In this document: piece after piece, positions 23,201 to 33,959 of the stretch
Layout of the letters: each line of letters starts with the position of its first letter
Position numbering within the stretch: position 1 is the stretch's first letter
From: Lingula anatina
Lineage: Eukaryota > Brachiopoda > Lingulata > Lingulida > Lingulidae
Reading direction: 5' to 3'
NCBI RefSeq assembly: GCF_001039355.2
Contig: NW_019773523.1
Span: 7,585-71,584 of the forward strand
Length of the DNA stretch: 64,000 nucleotides
Translations under genes and position numbers: made by a program
Notes under the pieces: generated by a model
What the model was told of the DNA's origin: nothing
The model's input: the letters and a program-made list of their open reading frames with translations, nothing else
The model's database searches: none

Positions 23201-24387
23201 TCCTCCACAGTGTTTTAAATGCTTAAATATGAACGTTAGTATTGTCATTGTATTCAGTGACAGAATAGCATCTCCGTCCTGCAGTAGGCCTACAGCACTG
23301 ACACGTTTGGGTTGTTCTAGACAATGTCTAGCCCGAGAGTTTAATACTTCCTATCCGGACACAAATGAGTCAAAAGTCGTACGTACATCATTCAGTTGTC
23401 CACAGTCAATACTATTGGACACTGAAATCAGAAAAACAAGTTTAGGAAACTGAATCCATGCTGACATCATGGCACGGCTGTCGACTCTGGACAGGGGTCG
23501 TGCCATTGGCCATTGCCGTTCAGGGGCAGATCCAGAGATATTTTCTGACAGTCTTCTTATTATCTTTGTTGATCCATCTTCAATTTTTGACAAAAAAATA
23601 ATAATAAAACCCGTCAATGTTAACTTGAAAATCTGACTGTCTTCCGGAAGACCCAGAAGATGGCCCCAATCCGCCCCTGCCGTTGACACAGTGTTATGGT
23701 TCGGGAAGGCATAATTGATAATTCCCATACAGAACTCGTACTTATTGCATCATTCATGCATCAGAATCAAACTCTATGCCAGCTCTAGCAGGACAAGGCC
23801 TCTGTCGCCATGCTGGCAGACTGGCACAGGCAGACTTGCAGTAAAAGCACATCGAGACTCTTCTTATTGAAACCGTTAATGTCTTTCATTGAGCATACCT
23901 ACAGGTATAATGCATTGGGCAGACTACTGCATAACTGCCAGCACCTGCCTGCCACAGTCAGAGTTAAGAGCTGAACTGTTGAAAGAATCGAGAAGGGTGA
24001 CTAGTTAAACAAAAAAACTTGAGTTTTATTTTATTATATTTTATTTTATTTATTAATTTTTTGCTAGTATATAAAAGCTCAATTTATTCTGACAACCACC
24101 TAAACATCATTGTACCTAATGTATTACGTGCAAGATAATACACGTGCTTTTACCTTGAAACAAAAGCAAGAATTTTAATCAAATATAGTTATTATATACA
24201 TTGTTCAAATAGTCAAAGAAGAGTATTTAACTTCATGCTGTCAGCTTTATAAATAAAGTAGGCCTACCAGGTGTTTCTTGACTGATGCAGCGTATCTTTG
24301 CTTCCAGGTATAGTTCACAACCAGCAGTAACATGATTATACTGATTGTAAAGAGTGAGAACAGGTTTCGTCCTAATGTTCGTCTCAT
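20227..24387 (-). CDS. DUF268 family type II membrane protein, copy A (351 aa)
   Basis: Exons 24268-24387, 23081-23123 and 20227-21119, GT-AG sites, phases 0 and 1; product 351 aa. Exon 1 encodes a short basic N-terminus and one transmembrane segment (FSLFTISIIMLLLVVNYTW), a signal-anchor pattern typical of Golgi type II proteins. Exon 2 encodes a short stem. Exon 3 encodes the conserved domain: GMVIGS (195-200), TTVDYN (218-223), SFSSLEHSGLGRYGDP (257-272), KPGALFYLGIPV (290-301), NAHRIYG (313-319). These match DUF268, first described from Caenorhabditis. GMVIGS...TTVDYN looks like the glycine loop and acidic beta-2 end of an SAM-dependent methyltransferase fold, but activity is unproven. 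Intron 1 and intron 2 carry a hAT-like MITE, a TA-flanked MITE and a Tc1 relic. A 5' noncoding exon probably ends at 25923. Confidence 0.88.
21430..22100 (-). pseudogene. Degraded Tc1/mariner-type transposase
   Basis: In shifting frames on the minus strand one reads SIWSGIHIGTKALMFKL (like the VWGGI stretch), FQDADVCPHRA (like FxQDNARPHTA) and PDLNQIDILREA (like SPDLNPIEHLWD). This order and spacing fit the DDE catalytic region of Tc1-type transposases. Stops and frameshifts are frequent, so it is inactive. It lies in intron 2 of DUF268 A. The matching intron of copy B has only the outer flanks. Confidence 0.75.
22685..23021. mobile_element. MITE of 337 bp with perfect inverted ends, TA target duplication
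   Basis: Ends TTAAAGGGATAATAACTCTT and the exact reverse complement; the mirror symmetry covers 26 bp including flanking CATA/TATG. TA on both sides fits a Tc1/mariner-type target duplication. There is no ORF. It lies in intron 2 of DUF268 A. A diverged second copy is at 33373-33697. Confidence 0.85.
23521..23679. mobile_element. hAT-like MITE of 159 bp in DUF268 A intron 1
   Basis: Starts CAGGGGCAGATCCAGAGA and ends CCAATCCGCCCCTG, an imperfect inverted repeat. GCCGTT or CCGTT stands on both sides. The matching intron of DUF268 B (near 30940) runs straight through as ATTGCAGTTGACACAG, a natural empty site. This shows insertion after the A/B duplication. Confidence 0.85.
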
Positions 24388-25539
24388 ATTCAAATGTCGC
24401 ACCACGGCAAATAACCTCGGATCACAACCTAAAATTTTAAAACAATAAATACGTAAACAACTAGAAGCAAGCAGCCATTTACTCCCGAGCACTGTTTCAC
24501 AAGATGATTGGACCATTGGTCAATTTCGGTTCGGAATAAAAAAGAAATATTTGACTTAAGATAAGGCCAGCCTCAAGAACAATATATGTCCATCTATGCT
24601 TTGTGCAGCGGGTTGTCTCAGATTGTATAAATACACATGATGAATAATCTTTGTGAAGCACAATGTGGAAATGGCCCTCACCAACGATACATATTCTGTC
24701 TAATTTCGCGTAACAGAAACTGTTTCCCTACAAATTTCTTTAATTTCTTTCATCGATCGCATCTAGATTGCTACTTGATGACTGGAGTCCTGCTACACGA
24801 CTAACAGAATGCAATTTATGTTATAATTACCCATAGCATACAATATATGCACACAGGTTGATATAGGTGGAGCAATTTTCACCGTATGACAGATTTCAAT
24901 ATTTCACTATGTCGAAGAAAGCATTTCGTTTAGAAGCAAAAATTGTATTCCCATTGAACAAGGACAAGGTGTGTAACTGCTTGTTGTGGTCTTGGTCTTC
25001 TTCGGCCCATTAAACAGGTCAGGAGCTCAGCTATTGACTCCCTGGTTTTAGAGACAGTTTGTATGCCTTCCGATGGACAATATAATTTAATACCGGTACA
25101 TTTAGCTTGGCATCTGCACCACATTTGATGGGTTCAATTTAATCAAGGAAAATACATGGAGTCATTCTGTGTTCGTATTATTTTGTTCCTTGTCTTTATA
25201 CAACATTGGTAAAAAAGGTTGTCCCACCCCCATTACCATGTACTTTTATTTACAAATGATCACCTCACAGCTGTAAATTGTTAGAAATAATGCTTTTTAT
25301 TTCAGATACCGTGTCTAACATGATTAATGGGTAACAAAAATACAAAATAGTGGTGAAAATATACACATTTTATACCATTTAGTAAAATTTATAAGAGGTA
25401 CCCCCTCAAATCCACTGTTTCACTGTGACTTCTACAGATTTAAAGAAATGTTTATTAAATTAAAAAGACGCCATCAAATGTCACCAAATTCACACACAAT
25501 TAGCATTAGGTTGTGCTCGTTAAAGGTCAGCTGCCTAAC

Positions 25540-25760
25540 AGCGTGTGCGTCTACCGTGTACCGCGATTATCTCCTGTAGACGGCGCGAAAAGTCTTCAAC
25601 ACGGGTAACAATTTTGTTATGTAGGATATTGTCCCATTCATCCTAAAGAGCGTGGCGGAATTGGTGAAGATTATTTAAGAATTGGTTCTCCTCTGCAATG
25701 CACATTCCAATTACTGCCACAGGTGCTCAGTAGGATTAATATCCACTGAGTAAGACGAAA
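25540..25760 (-). pseudogene. Tc1-type transposase 3' fragment
   Basis: The minus strand reads SYSVDINPTEHLWQ, then MNGTISYITKLLPVLKTFRA and a YTVDA-like end, matching SPDLNPIEHLWD...EEWDNIPQ...MPRRC at the Tc1 transposase C-terminus. Stops break the frame. A related fragment is at 43950-44130. Confidence 0.7.
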
Positions 25761-25922
25761 ACGTAATGTCCTATTTCGAGCCCACACTTGAATTAAGCGT
25801 ACTAAAAAATTACATGTATACACGTTTAGGACATTCCTTCCATATGCATGAAAAATGTACATTTCAATACTGTTATTAACTTTAAACATCAACATATGAG
25901 ATACATTTGCTCAAAACCTTAC

Positions 25923-25980
25923 CTTAGCTAGTCAGATTGTTACAGCAAATCCACGTCGTCTCGATAGATTGAATTAACAT
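25923..25980 (-). other. Probable 5' noncoding exon of DUF268 A
   Basis: Minus strand ends ...GACTAGCTAAG then GTAAGGTTTT, a good donor. The same block stands upstream of copies B, C and D. The matching acceptor lies at 24428-24429 before coding exon 1. The transcription start is not visible, so the outer end is a guess. Confidence 0.4.
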
Positions 25981-26339
25981 CAGAGAAATGATTCAATGAA
26001 ACCTGCCGCATCTGTATTATAAGCACCCTCAGATACAATAAAACACATGTACAAATTTATGTAGCCAAATGTTAACAAGCACAACGAAGCTCTGTTTTTG
26101 CTCCAAAGTAAATAAGATTGATAATTGTCATTTATTAATGACGAAGCAAATAAATACGTAGTTACAAAACTGGGGAGATAATATAACATCTCCCCAACTA
26201 TATAAGTGCCATAATATAAAATTAATAAAGTGTGTAATAAGTGTAACCAAATTAATGACGAAAATTATAAGTAATAACAACAGGGTTTTCAACTAACTAA
26301 TGCCAACTAGGAAGATGCATTGCCCACTATGTAACTAAT

Positions 26340-26670
26340 TTTGTTTCTTATTACACAAATAATATATTTGTGGTGAGTAACTAACCTTTATTCACAGGCA
26401 ATTCGAGAAAAATCCAAGATGGCCCCCATATCAAAGGAATACTAGTATACACATAGGGCTTCTTCTGCCATGGAGATATAATATTAATTGATAAATTAGG
26501 TTTGTTTCTGAGTATTTTCCACATCTTTTTAATTCACATAATACATATGTGATGAGAATGTTATGTGAATCCTTTTTGAAAACAAAACCAAATGGCTGCC
26601 ATTAGCCATATAAGGTGGGGTTCAGTTAATACCTGCGAGAGATAGGCTTACAAATAAAATGAAGCTGAAT
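26340..26670 (-). repeat. Inverted arm of a tandem satellite
   Basis: Carries CCAAGATGGC (26409), TGGTGAGTAACTAACC and TTTCCACATC in the reverse orientation of the units at 27000-27990. The assembly gap follows directly, so the centre of the inverted structure is missing. Confidence 0.7.
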
Positions 26671-26676
26671 TCAGTT

Positions 26677-26878
26677 NNNNNNNNNNNNNNNNNNNNNNNN
26701 NNNNNNNNNNNNNNNNNNNNNNNNNNNNNNNNNNNNNNNNNNNNNNNNNNNNNNNNNNNNNNNNNNNNNNNNNNNNNNNNNNNNNNNNNNNNNNNNNNNN
26801 NNNNNNNNNNNNNNNNNNNNNNNNNNNNNNNNNNNNNNNNNNNNNNNNNNNNNNNNNNNNNNNNNNNNNNNNNNNNNN
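26677..26878. other. Assembly gap (202 N)
   Basis: Run of N between two inverted arms of the same satellite family. Confidence 1.
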
Positions 26879-26999
26879 TTTTTTAGTATTGTTATCCCAT
26901 GATACATATCTGTTAGGTAATTAATGTCCATATTTTATCATTTTGGGGAAATCCTAGATTGCCTTCTTTTCCCCATAGGAAAACTGGTGCATTAGATTT

Positions 27000-27990
27000 T
27001 ATAGGCACTTCTACGGCAAATGAGGGTAATCATGATATTTTTTCAAAATACTTAAGGGTATACACTTGTTACCCACCAGATAGATATCTAAAAGTCCAAA
27101 AAGAATGTGGGAAATACCGAGAAACAAAATTCATTTTATATTGAACCCAATGTCTCTCTGGCAGTAGTTGACTGTACTATTCCTATTGTGAATTGCAGCA
27201 ATCTTGAATTTTCTCAAATACGCAAGATGCACACTTGCTACACACCAGATTTATAAAGAGTAAGGTTAATGAGGATGTCAACATGTTTAAACATCAAAGG
27301 CTTTATTTCATGTTGGAATTGATACATGTAGAAGTATTCCTATTACATGTGACGGCCATCTTGGATTTTTTCATACTGTTAGTTACTCACCACATACATA
27401 TTGTGTGGGTAGAAAGGATGTGGAAAACACTCAGAAACCAGCTTAATTTGATAGTAAAAAACTAATCTTTCCAGTTGCCATTAGTTGAATCCCCCGTATA
27501 CTAGAATTCCTGTGGCACATGGCAGCCATCTTGGATTTTCCAAAATGCCCAAGAACACTTCGTAGTTACTCACCACAAAAATATTATGTGGGTAACAAAG
27601 ATCCGAGAAACAGACTTAATTTGATAGTGGACAACGTATCGTTCTAGCTGGTAATAGTTGTGCACTAGTATTCATATGGCTGTTTCTATGGCAAATGACA
27701 GCCATCTTGGATTTTTTCAAAAAATCCAAGGGAACTTGTTTGCTATCTGACATATATGAATAAAATGGGTAATAAGGGTGTGGAAAACTCTGAGAAAATA
27801 ATTTATTTGATAAAAATCAACATAGGTATGTACATATTTCTAAAGAATTCAATAAATTGGCGGCCATTTTGGAATTTTTTGGCCAAACGGTAATTTTTTT
27901 CCGTGGGCTACGGCTCTAATTGATTTAGAATGTCAAAAGGTACCCACATGCAAAATTTGGTGCTTTTATCCGCCGTGTCACGATTTTTTC
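27000..27990 (+). repeat. Tandem satellite, about six units of 157-177 bp
   Basis: Each unit has GCCATCTTGGATTTT (near 27353, 27522, 27699, variants near 27196 and 27861), then ACTCACCACA..ATTATGTGGG and GTGGAAAACACT..GAAAC...AATTTGATAG. Spacing of the GCCATCTTGG core is 157-177 bases. Units are diverged. The reverse strand of the core, CCAAGATGGC, resembles a YY1 site. Confidence 0.85.
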
Positions 27991-28807
27991 CTTAAGCCAC
28001 CGGACTACAAGTACTATTTCAATACACAGCATCTGTAAATCACACTATAAGGTTGCGAGCTCATCTTATACCCACAAATAGACCAGTCCTGTTTGTTTGA
28101 CTGATTGAATGACATTGGTTGAGTTGGTTATTGCGCTTGCAGCTGGGCCAAGGTACAGCTAACACATCTCATCCCAGTGATAGCACATGAACAAGAGTAG
28201 AAGAAGGTTGCCTTACTAGTCGGTCTATTACCTGTACAGCATGAAAGACCCCATTTCCATAGATACTTTACAAAAATATAAGAGTAAGACTAAAGAAAAA
28301 AAGTGGAACTTTAGATAATTGGTTGTACGTCATATTGGTTAGTTAAAGTCGTATTGATGACAGTGAGAGTTGATGCTAAAGAAACAAATATTTGGCAAAA
28401 TAAAAATCGCTTGGATGAAACACAGTCATTACAATGTGATCTAGAAGGTAAATTGAAAAGCGGTTCACTGAGTAAATCAATGTGTTAGAGAAAGGCCTAG
28501 TGTTTTTATACCTCACTTCATCAAAAATGTATTTTGTAAGTAACATACTTCGTGTCACCTACATTGTCGATAAGGCCTATAAGTCAAACTACGTGTAAAG
28601 ATATCCGTATTTATACCCTTTATTCAAATTAAGAACATGGATCCCCTCATTCATGCATATGCTTCCCCACAGTGATTTCAATAAAAGTAAAAAAAAAATG
28701 CCACATATTAAAAGAAACGACACGGCATGTCTTTTAATTTATAGAATCAGCATCAAAATTCGCTCTGTAAAGTCACATGTCTGTTTTGTAGTTTTTGTTC
28801 ATCTTTA

Positions 28808-31422
28808 TTAAAGCCCTTTTCTTAAGACAAAGACACCATGCAATCTACCAACCGGTGTACGTTCGAGTATCTCATAATTTGCAGTGATCTGTTCAATCCT
28901 AGCTTCCCCATATATACGATGTGCATTAAATACCAACCAGCCCTCCGGAGTGCCAAAGTTGACTGGTATACCTAGATAAAACAAAGCACCAGGCTTAAGC
29001 ATGCACCATATTTGAGCTGCTGCCTCCAGGTCGCCATATGGATTGATGGGGTCCCCGTAGCGACCAAGGCCAGAGTGTTCCAAAGAAGAAAACGAAGCAG
29101 CAAAATCCATTAGAAGCTTTTGGTTCTTGGTGATTTTATCCGCTAAATCTGACATAAACTCGAAAGACAGCTGTGGGTGGTCAAAGAGAACAGGGTTGTA
29201 ATCTACAGTTGTCACGTGTATTACACCAAGGTTTAATAAAATGACTTCAACCCAAGGACTTATACTTCCAATGACCATTCCTGACTTGCCTTTCAATTGA
29301 TCTTGGTATTTGGAGAGAAGCTGCTTGTAGCCAACGCCCTGAATGTCATATTTGGCGATGCTCTTCACCTTATCATCAGCCAGGAGAGTTCTGATTTCGT
29401 CCGATTTACGGTGTACCTTTCGACCTTTACGTGTGCCATCCCTGTAATCAGAACTCCACATCAAACTACCATTCTGTGTGAAATCCAGAAGCAGCTCTGG
29501 TGGCGGCTCTCTCAGGGGCGGTATGAAAACTTTCCCGGGTGGATTCTTTAATCTGAGAAATATATTCTTACAGTTGAAGTCTTTTCTTAGGAAAAGGTCT
29601 TCTTTTTTCTTATGCATGGAAAAATTGCAGATTTGACCACAAGGTGGGAAGGAATGGGTGCTGTCTGTATCATCCCGTAAGTAACCCATTTTGCTGTTCC
29701 CTGAAACGATGACAAAATTACTTAATGTTTATCATGTATCTTATGCTGCGAAGATTTAATGCATCTTGTTATTTACTGTATATTCAAAGAGTTATATATA
29801 TATAGAGAGCATTTAATATTGAATATTTTTCTAAATCATTTATCTTCGGTTTGTCCTTTAATTATGACTGATAAATGAAAACAAGGATTCAAATCGTGTT
29901 TTAATTTTTTTTAATCATATCTCTAGTGTCAATGTGAAACTAGATCTTCAATTGAACAGCCTTAATTAAGCAAATATAATAAATAACTGATTTTCAGTCA
30001 TGCAACAACCCTTTAAACCCACATATGTATTAAAATAGTAATTAATATTATTTTCTGGCTGCTACCAGGGCTCTTAAACGGCACTCCTTTTTTAGGATTC
30101 CTGAAGTTAAAGCATTAAAGCATGGATAACACTCCAGGCATCGGTCACAGCTTGTTCAATTTGATTCAGTTTTGGTCAGAGGTCTTTGATTCAGCGAGTA
30201 ATGACTACCTGAGTACATATTTCTCTTTTTAAATATGTCATAAGAGTTATTTATAAACAATAAGCTTTATACCTAGACTTACTTTTGAAAATTGAATTCT
30301 ATATTAAATGTCAAGTCTGTATTTCTTTAAGTTAATTATTTCATGAGCCTTGTGTCTTAAAACATCAAAATAAGCAAATATAAAACTTTGTATAAACTTT
30401 CTATTATGAGAATTGTCGGCTACCTGATTTTACATTGTAGTATGGACATTGCTCATTGTAATCGGACTTGGTTTAACAATTGTAACAAAAGTAAGATTGA
30501 CATACCTTTGGCCAATTGAGCCTGTCTGTTTTTCCTGTTTTGTGCTACCTGAAAGAAATAAAAATGCAAAACAATCCCAGTTATATAATAATAGCAAAAA
30601 CTAAAAGTAACCCAAGCTTTTGTCTCCACCACAGTGCTTCAAATTCCCAAATATGCACGTTAGTATTGTTACTGTATCCAGTGACAGAAGACCATGTCAG
30701 TCCTGCTGTAGGCCTAGAGCACTGACACATTTGGGTTGTTCTAGACAATGGCTAGCCCGAGATTTGAATACTTCTTATCCGGACACAAATCAGTCAAAAG
30801 TCGTAGGTACATCAGTCAGTTGTCCACAGTCAATACTATTGGACGCTGGAATCAAACCAGAAAAACCAAGTTTAGGAAACTGAATGCCACGCTAACATCA
30901 TGGCATTATTGCTCTGGGCAAGGGTCGTGTCATTGATTATTGCAGTTGACACAGTGTTATGGTTTGGGTGGGCATAAGTGGCAATTTCTATACAGAATTC
31001 GTGCTGATCATGCATCGGAACCCAAAGCTACGGTCACATAACATTACTAAGTACAGCGGAAGAAATATACCTAAAACAAATTTTCTCATGCAGTTGTATT
31101 CTTCGTTTTATGATAATCATATTTTGTATGCCTGTACGGCCTGTTACGTCCTTTTAAATAATATAATAACTGAAATTGCGTGTTTCAACTAGATCAATAA
31201 GCGTATTTTACCTTGAAACAAAAGCAAAGGTTCTCATCAAATATACTTATAAGAAGGAAATATAACTTCATGTTGTCAACATTATAAACAAAGTAGGCCT
31301 ACCAGCTGTTTCTCCACTGATACCGTGCATCTTTGCTTCAAGCTATAGTTCACAACCAGCAGTAGTATGATTATACTTATTGCAAAGAGTGTGAACGGGT
31401 TTCTTCTTAATGTTCGTTTCAT
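28808..31422 (-). CDS. DUF268 family type II membrane protein, copy B (351 aa)
   Basis: Exons 31303-31422, 30506-30548 and 28808-29700 with GT-AG sites and the same phases as copy A; 351 aa. The signal anchor is FTLFAISIIILLLVVNYSL. The stem exon is VAQNRKNRQAQLAK, the most diverged of the four. The exon 3 domain keeps GMVIGS, TTVDYN, SFSSLEHSGLGRYGDP, KPGALFYLGIPV and NAHRIYG, so it should be functional if the others are. It sits about 4.4 kb upstream of copy A on the same strand, with related 3' flanks and introns. Introns are shorter than those of copy A because it lacks the two MITEs and most of the Tc1 relic. Confidence 0.88.
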
Positions 31423-32376
31423 ATTCAAATGTCGCACCACTGCAAATCACCTAGGATCACAACCTACAAATTTAAAACAAATAAATATGTAAACGAACGT
31501 AGCAAGTATGCATATACTCCTGGATACGGTTTCACAAGATAAATGGACCATTGGTCAATTTCGGTTCAAGATACCTCCTAAACTCCATTTGAATGAAAAT
31601 AAATATTTAACTTCAGATAGAGCCTGACTCAAGAACTGTATTTGTATGTCTATGCTTTTTGCAGCGCATTGTCTCATTTTATATAAATATATAAATACAT
31701 TTTGTGAAGTACAATATGGAAACGGCACTGAGAGATGAATTTTCTGTCTACTTTTACATAACAGAAACGTTTTGTTCCCCTACACATTCTTCCATCTATA
31801 TCGCATCTACATTGCTATTCGATGGATAAAGCAATTCTACACATCTAATCAAATGCAGTTTAATGTTAAATCACCACAGCACAGTGTACGTAGGCTGAGA
31901 TCGGAGATCGGCGAATAAGGCAATTGTCACCGAATGACAGAGGCCGAGGAAAGCAGTTTGGCAAGAAGGGAAATTGTATTCCCACTGGACAAGGACGCGG
32001 TCTGAGTCTGTTTGTTATGTCATCTTGATCCTACATGCACCCATAAATTATGGTCAGGATCTGAGCTATTGAAGCCCTGGTTTTAGAGACAGTTTTTGAG
32101 CCTTCCGATTGCACAATAAATTTTAACACTGGTGCGTTTAACTAGGCACCTATGTCATTTTAATGGGCTCGTTTTAGTCGAGATAGATATGCAGTTATTG
32201 CGTGTTAATATTATTTTGAGCGTCTTCCTTGTCTTTTCATTTTAAAAAGTTCACAATGTCTACACTCACCTACTCCCAGTACCACCTCCGTCCCCCCTCA
32301 AGTTGTTAAAGCCCTACCTGCACATATCATACTGTTATTAACTTAACATTGGAGATACATTAGCTCATAACATTAC

Positions 32377-32430
32377 CTGGTTACAGCACATTCACGTCCT
32401 CTCAACTAATTGAAGTTGCATCAGAGAAAT
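32377..32430 (-). other. Probable 5' noncoding exon of DUF268 B
   Basis: Minus strand ends GCTGTAACCAG then GTAATG. Flanks match the block upstream of copies A, C and D, with a short deletion. The outer end is not defined. Confidence 0.35.
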
Positions 32431-32619
32431 AATTCAATGGAACTTGGCGCATCTGCATTATCATAGAATATGAGATCAAATGAATACCACGCACCAGTAG
32501 GTGCCGTTGAAAATGCACATATGGATGTGAATGTACAGACTTGACATTTAATATGTACTTTTTCTTGCAAGCCGTTTTTCATTTTTTTTATTTTTCTAAC
32601 TGATGAATGAAATTAAGAG

Positions 32620-32880
32620 GATTAAAATCGTGTTTTGATGGTCACGGTAGCTGCCCATTCCCTTGGTTCTGTAAATTATCTGCAATTACATGTAGACTGT
32701 ACGAACCGGCATTTGCATCATGCAACCAGAAATTGTTCCTAAATTGCCCTCTATGAAATGGTAGTAAATTATATTTGGAGTGGATATCACATTAGTGCCA
32801 AAACACAATTGGTGGTCATCGATGGAACCTGAACAAGAATAATCTGGGGACCAGAGCTAGAGAGGGCAAGTGATTATGAT
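32620..32880 (-). pseudogene. Tc1-type transposase relic
   Basis: Aligns by eye with the 21600-21900 relic: shared ...GGTAGCTGCCCATTC and TTGGTTCTGTAA stretches, minus-strand reading LHDANAGS...NLQNQGNGQLP. More degraded than the copy in DUF268 A. Confidence 0.5.
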
Positions 32881-32989
32881 CAACATGAAGAACATCACGA
32901 ACGGCACTGACATCCTGTAACCAAAAAGGGGAGAACTTTGTCAGATATGACTAGTAAGTCACTGCAAGGAAGAGGCTGTTTGGTGGTGG

Positions 32990-33033
32990 TGGGGGGGGGG
33001 GGGGGGNNNGGGGGGGGGGGGGGGGGGGGGGGG
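32990..33033. repeat. Poly-G tract with NNN
   Basis: About 40 G interrupted by three N at 33007-33009. True length is unknown. On the reverse strand it is poly-C and it could form a G-quadruplex. Confidence 0.9.
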
Positions 33034-33372
33034 CAGAGGGCGTGGACAGGATATAATGAATTGCCTGAGTCGGTAAGTCACAATGTATCAAATGCAAGTC
33101 CAGGCCGATGATCCACTTACAGCTTAGAGCAACTAAATGGTAAATTTGTAGTTTGGAGTCAAGTCCACCAAGTACAGATATGAAACCAACACAATATTTT
33201 CTGAGCCTTGCTGTCTGCTCCAACAGCCTCTCTTCATCACTGAGCAACATTTTCGTCAGATTCTGCCAGGATATGATGCCATCTTTATGACTGTCTTTGA
33301 GACAAAAAGCCAGTCACTACAACTACCCCTCTGAGTGACTGCTATATACTATAGGTCAGCCACTTGATGACG

Positions 33373-33697
33373 TTATATGGATAACAATTGTTCGTTTTGA
33401 CAAAAAACGAATTGTCCCGAGTTAAACGACCATTTTTTATACTAACCAATGGTTCATGAAACCATTCCTACATTCAGAGTTAGCCCCCTTTTTTACAGTT
33501 AGTTTTTCATAATGAAGTAAGAGATTATGGCGGAGGCAAGCCATCTATGAAGGTCCATGTTGTCTGATGGCAAGCACAAATTCCAGAATAATTGCAATAA
33601 CAGCGGTTTTAGTGCAATTTATTATATTTTTGAACTGTTTATAATTTATTCATATATGAAATATGAATCTCATACTAAGAGTTGTAATCTCTTTAAT
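33373..33697. mobile_element. Second, diverged copy of the 22685-23021 MITE
   Basis: TATGGATAACAATTGTTCGT to AGAGTTGTAATCTCTTTAAT matches the MITE in DUF268 A along its length, including the CCAATGGTT and TTGATGG-side blocks. Terminal repeats are eroded. Confidence 0.75.
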
Positions 33698-33959
33698 TTG
33701 GTACAAAACATTATCTCTTTCGGCTCTCAACTGTCATTTTGATTGGTTAATGAATCAGAAACACTACAACTTATAATGTCAATATATACGCACTAGTAAA
33801 ATTTTAAAAACAATTCATTAGAATTACTAAGTATAGACCATAATCTTACTATAAGAAGATGGCTTTAGTAGCTTTTGAAACAAGACCGTAAATGGCTAAA
33901 TGTATCTGGTGGTAAATGCAGTGCCACGTGAACTGTCAGTTTCATTGCATTCGTTTTTT

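Larger units (their letters stand above)
24429..28807. other. Spacer between DUF268 A and B
   Basis: Contains the probable 5' noncoding exon of copy A, a Tc1 relic (25540-25760), an inverted satellite with an assembly gap (26340-27990), and from about 28020 the 3' flank of copy B, which is repeated before copies C (43160) and D (49560). No intact gene seen. Confidence 0.6.
31423..33959. other. Spacer between DUF268 B and DUF229
   Basis: Holds the probable 5' noncoding exon of copy B, a Tc1 relic at 32620-32880, a poly-G run with three N at about 32990-33033 and a MITE copy at 33373-33697. The ORF at 32951-33250 is mostly translated poly-G and is not supported. Confidence 0.6.

Noticed and set aside
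27000-27990. CRISPR-like array
   Set aside because: Long diverged units of 157-177 bp in animal nuclear DNA; this is a satellite, not short repeats with unique spacers.
32951-33250. Proline-rich ORF
   Set aside because: The proline run is translated poly-C of a homopolymer containing N; no splice or family support.
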